Shown piece by piece: positions 43,110 to 51,129 of a DNA stretch of 64,000 bases. The position numbers and the translations under genes are program-made. The DNA comes from Galbitalea sp036266835 (GTDB taxonomy: Bacteria; Actinomycetota; Actinomycetes; Actinomycetales; Microbacteriaceae), in contig DATAXD010000070.1 of the NCBI GenBank assembly GCA_036266835.1, positions 1 to 64,000 of the forward strand. Reading direction: 5' to 3'. The first letter of the stretch is position 1, and every line of letters starts with the position of its first letter. The notes below the pieces were generated by a model. That model ran no database searches and had not been told where the DNA came from. It saw only the letters and a list, made by a program, of their open reading frames with translations.

Positions 43110-43688
43110 TCAGTATTGAATCCCTCTGCGCACCTCACGCGCGCGTTCGGTTGACGACAGCCGCTCCACGAGGCGCAGCGCCATGTCGATCCCTGCCGAA
43201 ATTCCCGCGGAGGTGATGACGTCGCCGTCCTCAACGAAGCGCGCGTCGGGACGCGGCTCGATCGTCGGATCCAGCTCGACGAGACGATCCATCGACCTCC
43301 AGTGGGTCGTCGCTGGTCGATTGCGCAGAATTCCCGCTGCTGCATACACAAGCGACCCGGTGCACACGCTGGTCATCAGCGGAACGGATGCCCGCTGAGC
43401 CCGCACCCACGCCAGACGAGCGTCATCGACCAGGTGTGGCCGCGTGCCGCGACCACCGGGATAGAGCAACACCTCGAGCGCCGGCGCATCCGACACCAGA
43501 ACGTCGGCCAGGATTCGGAGCCCCTTCGCGCAGGTGATCGGCTCGAGGCTGTCCGCCATCGTGATCACCGTGTAGCCATCTTCGGGGTGTTCGCGAGTCC
43601 AGTAGGACAGAACCTCCCACGGGCCGACCGCATCCAGCTCTTCCACGTTCTCGAACAGCAGGATGCCGATCGTCTTCGTCTGGTTCAT
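43110..43688 (-). CDS. DJ-1/PfpI family protein
   Basis: 192 residues with a class I glutamine-amidotransferase-like fold: ILLFENVEELDAVGPWEVL, LLYPGGRGTRP, nucleophile Cys in TSVCTGSLVYAAAGIL and THW after it. The pattern fits the isonitrile-hydratase-like or transcription-regulator-like branch without a DNA-binding domain. Start ATG at 43688, overlapping the stop of the small Lys-rich gene (ATGA). Substrate unknown. Confidence 0.88.
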   Translation of the reverse strand: MNQTKTIGILLFENVEELDAVGPWEVLSYWTREHPEDGYTVITMADSLEPITCAKGLRILADVLVSDAPALEVLLYPGGRGTRPHLVDDARLAWVRAQRASVPLMTSVCTGSLVYAAAGILRNRPATTHWRSMDRLVELDPTIEPRPDARFVEDGDVITSAGISAGIDMALRLVERLSSTERAREVRRGIQY

Positions 43689-43885
43689 CCTGCGCCGTTC
43701 CGCTTGGCCTGCTTCTTGCCGCGGCGAACTTGTGCCGCGAGCAGAGCGGCGTGGAATGACTGCTGCCGCTTCAACTGGGCGTGATTGCGCTGGTACGCCT
43801 TCTTGCTCGCCTTTTCATCGGCTTTCGCCTGGGCCTTCTCCGCCTTGCGGATGGCCTTATCCGCCGCTTTCAACTCAGCTCGCAT
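43685..43885 (-). CDS. Small basic Lys/Ala-rich protein, function unknown
   Basis: 66 residues from the ATG at 43885, highly charged and helical (MRAELKAADKAIRKAEKAQA, then KADEKASKKAYQRN, ending RRGKKQAKRNGAG). Its stop overlaps the DJ-1 start (ATGA), which supports that it is translated. The ORF could be extended to 44041 but that stretch is antisense-like Arg-rich sequence inside coaD. Possibly nucleic-acid binding by composition only. Confidence 0.6.
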   Translation of the reverse strand: MRAELKAADKAIRKAEKAQAKADEKASKKAYQRNHAQLKRQQSFHAALLAAQVRRGKKQAKRNGAG

Positions 43886-43904
43886 GCCACGTTCCCGCCA
43901 CGAG

Positions 43905-44384
43905 TCAGGCCTTCTGCAGATATGCCGCAACCGCCGGCGGAACGTACGGCGAAACATCCCCACCGAGCGACGCGACCTGGCGAACCAGCGAACTCGAAAC
44001 GTGAGCATTCTCCGGGGACGGCAACAGGAACACCGTTTCAACGGCGGCGAGGTTGCGGTTCACAATCGCCATCGGAGTCTCGTACGCGAGATCCAGCTGT
44101 GAACGAATGCCCTTCGCGATCACGCTTGCTCCAACCTCGACGCAGTAGTCGACGAGAAGACCGACACTCCAGCTGGTTATCGTGATGTTGCGCGGCAGAT
44201 TTGCGTCCGCAATCGACTGCTCGAGCAGGGTCACGCGCTGGGCAATCGGAAGCAGAGCAGACTTGCCTGGATTGTGGACGACGAGCACATGGATTTCGTC
44301 AAAAATGTTCGCGGCACGGCCGATCACATCCAAATGTCCCATCGTGACGGGGTCGAACGACCCCGGAACAACGGCGATGTGCAT
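43905..44384 (-). CDS. coaD: Phosphopantetheine adenylyltransferase
   Basis: Penultimate step of coenzyme A synthesis. 159 residues: VVPGSFDPVTMGHLDVI with the nucleotidyltransferase T/HxGH motif, KGIRSQLDLAYETPMAIVNR, and HVSSSLVRQVASLGGDVS near the C-terminus. Start ATG at 44384. It lies downstream of recG on the same strand with two hairpins in the 99-bp gap. Confidence 0.97.
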   Translation of the reverse strand: MHIAVVPGSFDPVTMGHLDVIGRAANIFDEIHVLVVHNPGKSALLPIAQRVTLLEQSIADANLPRNITITSWSVGLLVDYCVEVGASVIAKGIRSQLDLAYETPMAIVNRNLAAVETVFLLPSPENAHVSSSLVRQVASLGGDVSPYVPPAVAAYLQKA

Positions 44385-44396
44385 GCAGTAATTCTA

Positions 44397-44441
44397 GGCG
44401 CCGCCGCCCCTGCGGCGCCCATTCCTTGCGCCGAACGGCGC
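44397..44441 (-). terminator. Tandem hairpins downstream of recG
   Basis: Perfect 8-bp stem GGCGCCGC/GCGGCGCC (44397-44404 and 44412-44419, 7-nt loop) and a second stem GCGCC-gaac-GGCGC (44428-44441). They lie between the recG stop and the coaD start on the minus strand. No T-run follows, so a terminator role is uncertain. Confidence 0.45.
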
Positions 44442-44483
44442 GTTCGTTCCGCACGGTCGAAGTAGCCAATCCACTGCCCTGCA

Positions 44484-46625
44484 CTAATTCTTGGCCAGGA
44501 AAGTTGCCTCTGTGGCGTCTAGGCGACGCGCGATTGCTTCCTTCAACGCGGGATGAGCTCCCAGGGTTGGGTCCGCGTTCAGGACACCCTGAGCGAGCAG
44601 TCTGGCATCCGCGATGAGCTCCCCGTCCTTTGCCACTCGCAGCAACCGCAGGCTAGAACGCCCACCGGACTGGATGCGACCGAGAACGTCGCCCTCCTGC
44701 CGAAGTTCGAGATCCTTTTGCGCGAGCTCGAAACCGTCGACGGTCGCCCCGACCGCATCCACTCTCTCGCGGGAAATCGAACCCTCCTCGGCGCGCGTGA
44801 CGAACAGGCACAGCCCGGGGATACGACCGCGACCCACCCGACCGCGCAGCTGATGAAGCTGCGAGACCCCGAATCGGTCGGCGTCGAGCACCACCATCAC
44901 GGATGCGTTCGGAACATCCACCCCGACCTCGATGACAGTCGTGGCTACCAAGACGTCGATGTCGCCCGCCGCGAAATCGCGCATCACGGCATCTTTGGCC
45001 TCGCTCGACATGCGACCGTGAAGCGAGGCAATACGGCGACCGGCCAACACGGGATTCGCCAGCACGGATGCCGTGACATCCACCACGTTGGCGCCGAGCC
45101 CGTCGTCGGAGGTCGCATCGATCGCCGGACAGACCACGAACGCCTGCCGCCCCTTGTCGACTTCTTCGGCGATCCGCTCCCAGACCCGGTTTACCCACCC
45201 CGGCTTTTCCGTCAGGGGCACGACAAAGCTCTCGATCGGGATGCGCCCGGCCGGCAGCTCGACGATGGTCGACACGTCGAGGTCGCCGAACACCGTCATG
45301 GCGACGGTTCGCGGGATCGGCGTGGCCGTCAGCACCAGAACGTGTGGCGGTGTCGCACCCTTCTGACGCAGCGTCTCACGCTGCTCAACACCGAACCGGT
45401 GTTGTTCGTCGACGACGACGAGGCCGAGATCGTAGAACCCGACATTGTCGCTCAGCAGAGCGTGCGTTCCCACGATGATGCTCGACGAGCCCGACATGGC
45501 TGCAAGCAGCGCCTTCTTGCGCTCTGCGGTAGACAGCTGGCCGGTGAGCAGGGTTGGTCTCAGCTTTGCCGCCAGATCCGGCCCGAGAGTGGACACGATC
45601 GAACGCAGGTGCTGACCGGCGAGAACTTCGGTCGGGGCGAGCAGCGCGGATTGGCCGCCGGAGTCGGCGACGGCCAGCATCGCCCGGAGCGCGACCAGGG
45701 TCTTGCCCGATCCGACTTCGCCCTGGATCAACCGGTTCATCGGCGACTCGAGCGCCAGATCCATGAAGATCTCTTCGCCGACGACCTTCTGGTCGTTCGT
45801 GAGCGTGAACGGCATCGCCTTGTCGAACTGCTCGGTCAGCTTGCCGGGAAGTCGCTTCGCGGTGGCACTGGCTCTGAGTTGAGCGCGCTGCTGCAGAAGG
45901 GCCGCCTGCAGCACGAAGGCCTCCTGAAATCGGAGCGCCTTGCGCGCCGCCCGCCAGTCGCCGTCGGTCTCGGGCGTGTGGATCGCCCGAAGCGCGCGGA
46001 CGTAGGAAATCAGGTGGTAGTCGGAGCGAACATCCGCCGGAACCGGGTCATCGAGAGCGGGCAGCACGTCGAGGACGACCTTGACCGCACCCGCGATCTT
46101 CCAGCTCGAAATGCTCGCCGTCGCCGGATAGATCGCGATCGGCTGCTTGACCCAGCGGTCGGCATCGGGCGATTCTGCGAGCTGGGCACGGTCGTCATCG
46201 GCCGCAAAAAGCTCGTAGTCGGGATGCGTGAGCTGTCGAACGCCCTTGTATGCTCCGACTTTGCCGGCGAACATGCCGCGAACTCCGGGCAGAAGCTCCT
46301 TCGATCGCCAGCTCTGGTTGAAAAACGTCAGAGTCAGGATGCCTTTGCCGTCGGTGATGGTTGCTTCGAAGATCGAGCCGTTCTTGGCCTTCATCCTGCG
46401 CTCGGTGCCCGACAGCACCTGCGCGACGATCGTGACATCCGTGTCGAGCTCGAGTTCCGACAGCGCTGTGAGCTCGCCGCGCTTGGCATACCGGCGCGGG
46501 TAGTAGCTGAGCAGGTCGCCCACCGTCTCGAGCCCGAGGTGTTTCTGAAACGAGGATGCCGTGCGCCCGCCGAGCACACCGCTCAGCTTGTCGTCCTCGA
46601 GCTTGTCGTCCGCCAGCGCGCTCAC
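44484..46625 (-). CDS. recG: ATP-dependent DNA helicase RecG
   Basis: Branched-DNA helicase for stalled-fork rescue. 713 residues: N-terminal wedge/OB domain (YYPRRYAKRGELTALSEL), Walker A QGEVGSGKTLVALRAM, DEQHRFGVEQRE, TATPIPRTVAMTVFGDLD, motif V VATTVIEVGVDVPNA and motif VI QLRGRVGRG. Start ATG at 46625. Divergent from rsmD across 99 bp. Confidence 0.97.
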   Translation of the reverse strand: MSALADDKLEDDKLSGVLGGRTASSFQKHLGLETVGDLLSYYPRRYAKRGELTALSELELDTDVTIVAQVLSGTERRMKAKNGSIFEATITDGKGILTLTFFNQSWRSKELLPGVRGMFAGKVGAYKGVRQLTHPDYELFAADDDRAQLAESPDADRWVKQPIAIYPATASISSWKIAGAVKVVLDVLPALDDPVPADVRSDYHLISYVRALRAIHTPETDGDWRAARKALRFQEAFVLQAALLQQRAQLRASATAKRLPGKLTEQFDKAMPFTLTNDQKVVGEEIFMDLALESPMNRLIQGEVGSGKTLVALRAMLAVADSGGQSALLAPTEVLAGQHLRSIVSTLGPDLAAKLRPTLLTGQLSTAERKKALLAAMSGSSSIIVGTHALLSDNVGFYDLGLVVVDEQHRFGVEQRETLRQKGATPPHVLVLTATPIPRTVAMTVFGDLDVSTIVELPAGRIPIESFVVPLTEKPGWVNRVWERIAEEVDKGRQAFVVCPAIDATSDDGLGANVVDVTASVLANPVLAGRRIASLHGRMSSEAKDAVMRDFAAGDIDVLVATTVIEVGVDVPNASVMVVLDADRFGVSQLHQLRGRVGRGRIPGLCLFVTRAEEGSISRERVDAVGATVDGFELAQKDLELRQEGDVLGRIQSGGRSSLRLLRVAKDGELIADARLLAQGVLNADPTLGAHPALKEAIARRLDATEATFLAKN

Positions 46626-46724
46626 CCTTCGAGGGTAGCCGTGACCGGCGACCGGTCGCGGAGCGCAGCTGGCACGAATGTACAGCGCAGTCGGCGCGAT
46701 TTGCGTGCACTAGCGTGGGAGTCC

Positions 46725-47291
46725 ATGACTCGCATCATCGGCGGTTTTGCCGGGTCGCTCAGGCTCGCCGTTCCGACCGCCGGTACTCGCCCCACCAGCG
46801 ACCGGGTTCGGGAAGCGATCTTTTCGGCCCTTCAGTCCCGGGAAGCGATCACGGGCGCGCGCGTACTTGACCTGTACGCCGGATCGGGTGCTCTGGGCCT
46901 GGAAGCCGCGTCGCGCGGGGCTGCATCCGTCGTGCTCGTTGACAGCAGCGCCCGCGCGGCGGATACGTGTCGGAAGAATGCCGCCCATATCCTCAAAGCG
47001 GCTCCAAAGGGGATGTCCATCAGCGTCGACGCCAGTTCGTCTCCCGCACAGGCCTACCTGTCCGCTGCTCGCCAGTTCTGGGATGTCGTGTTCATCGACC
47101 CGCCGTACGACCTGGCGAACGCCGATGTCGAGGTCGCGCTCGCCGCCCTGGTTCCGCGCCTGGCCCCGGATGCCGTGGTCGTTCTTGAGCGCAGCTCCCG
47201 GATGCCAGAACCGAGGATCCCGGACGGCCTCGTACTCGACCGGCGCAAGGACTACGGCGATACGACGCTGTACTGGCTCGCTCCGCATTAG
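46725..47291 (+). CDS. rsmD: 16S rRNA (guanine966-N2)-methyltransferase RsmD
   Basis: 188 residues: RIIGGFAGSLRLAVP at the N-terminus, SAM-binding VLDLYAGSGALGLEAASRGA (about 46-65), catalytic FIDPPYD near 126. Start ATG at 46725; the open frame extends far upstream but is antisense to recG. Ends with a 4-bp convergent overlap with the DUF222/HNH gene. Confidence 0.95.
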   Translation: MTRIIGGFAGSLRLAVPTAGTRPTSDRVREAIFSALQSREAITGARVLDLYAGSGALGLEAASRGAASVVLVDSSARAADTCRKNAAHILKAAPKGMSISVDASSSPAQAYLSAARQFWDVVFIDPPYDLANADVEVALAALVPRLAPDAVVVLERSSRMPEPRIPDGLVLDRRKDYGDTTLYWLAPH

Positions 47292-48724
47292 CTCGCCGCG
47301 CGTTCCTGCGCGGCCCACAGGTCAGCGATGTTGCGAGTCTTCAAGGGCATCGCAATCGGAGTCTGCTCCGGGTCAATGGACGCGGGCGGAATTTTCCAGT
47401 AGGTGCCGAACGTATCTCGCCGTATCTCGTATCCTTCGTTGTGATATTTCAGGTGGTGGAACTTGCACAGTAGGATGCCGTTTTCAACGAGCGTTTTCCC
47501 GCCGTCGCGAACCCAATGAAGAACATGGTGTGCTTCGCACCATCCCGGCGGTCTGTCGCAGTCCGGATCCATACAGCCCCCGAACTTCACGGCCAGAGCC
47601 TCACGTTGCCTCCGACTGAACAGTCGGGAATCTTCTCCGACTTCGATGTAGTGACCGTTCGGGTCGAAGCCGACCAGTCGCACCGCGCCGCCGCATAACA
47701 TCCGCTCGGCGGTCTCGATTGACACCGGAGTTGACTGCCCGTCGATGCGAGCGAGGCCAACTCCCGACCTCAGTGCCTCCTCCGCGACGGTGATGCGAAT
47801 GACCGGTGCACCCGAACCGAGCAGGACTCTGTCGTCTACGCTCGCCCCGGCGACAACTAGGTGCAGGAAGCCATCGGATGCGAGCTGCGCCGGCGTGCGG
47901 TCATCCGACTTGATCCGATCGGCCTTGGCAGCATTCGCCTTATCGACGAACCGGACGCCGCCACGCTTGGGTGACGTCATGCGGTCGTAAGTTTCGGTGA
48001 AGGTTGCGTACGTCTCGGCGTCCATGCGCCACGTCGCCACCCCACCACCGGTTGGTAACGCGTGATGCGTCAGACCGCGAAGCAAACGAGCCTCACCTTC
48101 ACGAATCTTCACTCCGGCGAGATCGAGCTCGTCACGCAACTCTCGTGCCGATCGCCACAGGCGATCGGCATCGACTCCCGCGATCGCCCGTGCAACGAGT
48201 TCGCGCGCCGCCGCTTCCAGCTGCTCGGCGCTGATCGCCGAATTCGGATGCCCGAGACCCGACCCAATGGACTGCGAGGCCGAGGTCGAGATCGAACCGT
48301 CTGCGACGGCTTCCGCGACCGGGCGCAGCCACGGCTGTGATGGCGTGGAGACTTCGCCGGTGGTCTCGTCGACGCGCCCCTCGTCGGAAATCTCAACAAG
48401 CAGCGTGCCCGCCTTGACCACGGTAAGTACCTGCTCTTTCGTCGCACCGGTCGTGGCCTTCAGCAGATTCTCGATGGTGCGGTGGCCGGTGCGACGCGCG
48501 AGCCCATCGCCGCCGAGTTCGGGGCGCGACCGACGGGCGAGATCTCCGGCGATCGCCGCGCCCGCTGCGCCGAGGACTCGAGCGGCCCGGGCGTGCAGCC
48601 CATTGATCTTAAGAACGACCCGCTCGTCAAGGTTGCGCAGTTCGGCAACGTCGTTCGGGAGTTCGGCCAGCACGGCGATCGCGGTTTCGTACCGCTCGAT
48701 CACCATCGCCGTCTGGTTTTGCAT
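47288..48724 (-). CDS. DUF222/HNH endonuclease-like protein (13E12 repeat family type)
   Basis: 478 residues. N-terminal DUF222 region (about 25-330) and C-terminal HNH domain: CMDPDCDRPPGWCEAHHVLHW, then GGKTLVENGILLCKFHH, with the zinc-type cysteines and catalytic His residues present. Such genes occur in multiple copies in actinobacterial genomes; their biological role is not established, although they resemble HNH nucleases of mobile elements. Start ATG at 48724 (MQNQTAMVIERYE). Confidence 0.88.
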   Translation of the reverse strand: MQNQTAMVIERYETAIAVLAELPNDVAELRNLDERVVLKINGLHARAARVLGAAGAAIAGDLARRSRPELGGDGLARRTGHRTIENLLKATTGATKEQVLTVVKAGTLLVEISDEGRVDETTGEVSTPSQPWLRPVAEAVADGSISTSASQSIGSGLGHPNSAISAEQLEAAARELVARAIAGVDADRLWRSARELRDELDLAGVKIREGEARLLRGLTHHALPTGGGVATWRMDAETYATFTETYDRMTSPKRGGVRFVDKANAAKADRIKSDDRTPAQLASDGFLHLVVAGASVDDRVLLGSGAPVIRITVAEEALRSGVGLARIDGQSTPVSIETAERMLCGGAVRLVGFDPNGHYIEVGEDSRLFSRRQREALAVKFGGCMDPDCDRPPGWCEAHHVLHWVRDGGKTLVENGILLCKFHHLKYHNEGYEIRRDTFGTYWKIPPASIDPEQTPIAMPLKTRNIADLWAAQERAAS

Positions 48725-48820
48725 AGCTCAACTTTAGAACTCCAGTACTACAAAAAACGACGGGCCGGAAGATCTGTGGAGAACTTTTCTGCGCGTCGAA
48801 ATATTTCTGACGGATGCGGA

Positions 48821-49090
48821 TTACAGCGACGCGATCCAGCCAGTGACCTGGTCGAGTGGTTCCCGCCGGATCGAGTAGATCGAGCTCGTCCCGCGTTTCT
48901 CGGAGGTCACGAGTCCCACCTCGCGCAGCGCGCTCAGGTGCTGTGTTACCGACGGCTGTGCCACGCCCAACTCTGCGGCAAGCGCCCCGACCGACCGCTC
49001 GCTCTCCGCGAGCAACTCGAGAATCCGACGACGGCGGGCATCCCCGAGCACTGCGTAGATGTCGGGCCCGGTGAGCTGATTTGGGCTCAT
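48821..49090 (-). CDS. ArsR-family winged-helix regulator
   Basis: 89 residues from the ATG at 49090, which overlaps the thiL stop (ATGA). HTH: ILELLAESERSVGALAAEL, then VAQPSVTQHLSALREVGLV and the wing SEKRGTSSIYSIRREPL. No metal-binding CVC or similar motif, so it is probably not a metal sensor. Coupled to thiL, but its target is not evident. An upstream in-frame start at 49126 is unlikely. Confidence 0.85.
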   Translation of the reverse strand: MSPNQLTGPDIYAVLGDARRRRILELLAESERSVGALAAELGVAQPSVTQHLSALREVGLVTSEKRGTSSIYSIRREPLDQVTGWIASL

Positions 49091-50037
49091 CCGAGGCGAC
49101 CGTCCCATCCGACATACGGATCCCATCCGCCGAGCTCCCCGAATGGCAGCCCGTCGACGAGAACGCCCCGTCCAGCGACGACCTGGCCAATTCGTCGAAA
49201 GCCGCCCGGCAGCAGCGTTCCCTCCGGAAAAGTCGCGAGCAGCGAATGGTCTTCCCCGCCGACCAGGGCTTCGCGCGAGCCGACAAACGCGAGCGAGAGA
49301 TCGAGCGCAACCACGCTCGCGTCACCGACGCGGCGAGCGTCCAGCGCGAGACCGTCGCTCAGGTCGATCATGGCCGTCGCGCCGGCCATCGCAGCGAGCC
49401 GGCCGTCCCCGATCGGCGGTGTGGGCGCGAGCTGGGCCTCGACCGCCGGATGCTCGGCTCCGCGCCGCACCGGCGCATCCGTCGACAGCGCAAACAGCTC
49501 GCGCAACCCCTCCGCGGACAGGCCGATCGATCCGGAGACCGCGACGATGTCGCCGACTCGCGCGCCCGAGCGCAATACCGGCGAGCGCCCCTCGAGTTCG
49601 CCAAAGGCCGTCACGGCGATGGTCAGTGTCGGCGAAACCGACAGGTCACCGCCGACGACGCCGCATCCGGGCGCCATCGCGGCACAACCGTCGCGCAGAC
49701 CGTCCGCGAATTCCTCGAGGAACTCGATCGTCGTCGATACCGGTGCCGCAAGCGCCACTACGAGTGCCGTGGGCACAGCGCCCATGGCGGCGATATCCGC
49801 AAGATTGGATGCGGCGGCCTTCCAACCGAGGTCGTGCGCGCTCGACCACGCCAGGCGGAAGTCGGGGCCGTGAACCATCATGTCGGTCGTGACGACGAAT
49901 CGGCCGTCCGCCGCGGACAAGACGGCCGCGTCGTCGCCCGGTCCGACCAAAGTTGCTGATGAGGAGGGCAATCGGGGGAAAATTCGGGCGAGAATTCCCT
50001 CTTCGCCTATTCTGTCAAGCCCCCCGAAAGCGGTCAT
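49087..50037 (-). CDS. thiL: Thiamine-monophosphate kinase
   Basis: 316 residues of the PurM/ThiL fold: DRIGEEGILARIFPRL, VGPGDDAAVLSAADG, VVTTDMMVHGPDFRL, GWKAAASNLADIAAMGAVP, GVVGGDLSVSPTL and MIDLSDGLALDARR. Makes thiamine diphosphate, the active cofactor. Start ATG at 50037, with no TPP riboswitch visible upstream. Followed by the coupled ArsR gene. Confidence 0.95.
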   Translation of the reverse strand: MTAFGGLDRIGEEGILARIFPRLPSSSATLVGPGDDAAVLSAADGRFVVTTDMMVHGPDFRLAWSSAHDLGWKAAASNLADIAAMGAVPTALVVALAAPVSTTIEFLEEFADGLRDGCAAMAPGCGVVGGDLSVSPTLTIAVTAFGELEGRSPVLRSGARVGDIVAVSGSIGLSAEGLRELFALSTDAPVRRGAEHPAVEAQLAPTPPIGDGRLAAMAGATAMIDLSDGLALDARRVGDASVVALDLSLAFVGSREALVGGEDHSLLATFPEGTLLPGGFRRIGQVVAGRGVLVDGLPFGELGGWDPYVGWDGRLG

Positions 50038-50092
50038 CCGATAACGGTACCGGTATCTATCGCGCCCGCGATCCGAGTTCCATACTTAAACC

Positions 50093-50449
50093 ATGAGCAG
50101 CATTGACGAGGTACTCGCGAAGTTCGACGCAGTTTTGCGTGTGCGCTTCCTGACGCGAGCGGAGGGCGGCCGCAAGGATGCGGTTAACCCACCCAGCGGT
50201 TTTTACTCGTGCACGCTGTTCGGGGGGAATGACGCCACCGGTTACGACGCTCGGATTGTCCTTGCGGGGCTGCGTGCAGAACTCGGGGAGATCTACAAGC
50301 TTCCTGCCATCTTCCTTTGCCCCGAACTCGTGCTCGAGCAATTCCCCGTGGGAACCGAGTTTCGGATAGTGGATGGACGCAAGGTCATCGGCCGCGGCGT
50401 CGTTCTTAGCCATCGAGCAGAACCGGCGCGCGTGGGCGCGGTGGCCTGA
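50093..50449 (+). CDS. Stand-alone EF-Tu C-terminal-domain-like protein
   Basis: 118 residues, cytoplasmic. LRVRFLTRAEGGRKDAVNPP, SGFYSCTLF and EFRIVDGRKVIGRGVVLSH resemble the beta-barrel domain III of EF-Tu (RxTxxxEGGR...; ...GRTVGxGxV). Single-domain versions exist in bacteria with no defined role. Start ATG at 50093; the antisense ORF of equal length is judged a shadow. Sits between thiL (divergent) and the DUF3515 lipoprotein gene. Confidence 0.65.
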   Translation: MSSIDEVLAKFDAVLRVRFLTRAEGGRKDAVNPPSGFYSCTLFGGNDATGYDARIVLAGLRAELGEIYKLPAIFLCPELVLEQFPVGTEFRIVDGRKVIGRGVVLSHRAEPARVGAVA

Positions 50450-50574
50450 CCGAAGCAGCCACGAACCGCAAGTAAGAGCAGATCACACCCGCTGCTCTTT
50501 GTCGCGCCCACAGCCGGAGTCAACTTGCAGCATTCTCGGCTGGCGTGGGGTTTGCACCGGATAACCTGAACCCG

Positions 50575-51129
50575 ATGAAAGCGAAGCTCGGGACGGTCGT
50601 CGTCGTGGTCGTCATCGCGGGCGTTCTCACCGGATGCTCGCCGACCGTGTCGTTGACGCCAGCAGCACCGGATGCCACGAATCCGAAGTGCGCGAGCGTC
50701 GTCGTACAGTTGCCGGCAACGGTTTCGACCCTCGCCCGCCGCCAGACCGACACCCAGGGTACCGGCGCGTGGGGAACTCCGGCCGACATCCTGCTCAAGT
50801 GCGGCGTGCCCGTGCCCGACCCGACCTCCAGGATTCCGTGCGTGACGGTCAACGGGATCGACTGGCTGCGCAATCCGAAGCCGCACAACGTGTTCGTGTT
50901 CACGACCTACGGCCGCGACCCGGCGATCGCGGTGACGATCGATTCGAACAACGTGAAGGCGGATGGCAACCAGGCGCTCACCGATCTGTCGGTCGCTGTC
51001 GCCGAGATTCCCGCGAAGCACCGCTGCATCGCCCCGGTCGCCACGCTCGACGATGGCGCGCCCGTGAATACCCCGGGCACGCCAACTCCGACGCCGGCAG
51101 CAATTCCTGCACCAACGCCCAAGCCCTAG
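50575..51129 (+). CDS. DUF3515 family lipoprotein
   Basis: 184 residues: signal peptide VVVVVVIAGVLTGC with lipobox LTGC (Cys about 22), followed by a DUF3515 domain with CASVVVQLPATVSTLARRQT, GTPADILLKCGVP, IDWL and AVAEIPAKHRC, and a Pro/Thr-rich tail. Start ATG at 50575. Actinobacterial DUF3515 proteins (such as Rv2980) are commonly next to ddl, as here, where the two genes converge with a 4-bp overlap. Role unknown, possibly envelope-related by context. Confidence 0.85.
   Translation: MKAKLGTVVVVVVIAGVLTGCSPTVSLTPAAPDATNPKCASVVVQLPATVSTLARRQTDTQGTGAWGTPADILLKCGVPVPDPTSRIPCVTVNGIDWLRNPKPHNVFVFTTYGRDPAIAVTIDSNNVKADGNQALTDLSVAVAEIPAKHRCIAPVATLDDGAPVNTPGTPTPTPAAIPAPTPKP

Noticed and set aside
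44553..46724. Very long plus-strand open frame leading into rsmD
   Set aside because: It is the antisense of recG; only its last 188 codons (from 46725) match a known family.
48725..50092. TPP riboswitch for thiL
   Set aside because: No conserved TPP-box pattern was seen near 50038-50092; thiL often lacks one.
50057..50413. Minus-strand 118-residue ORF opposite the EF-Tu-like gene
   Set aside because: The plus-strand frame shows family-like motifs and normal codon use, whereas the antisense product has none.
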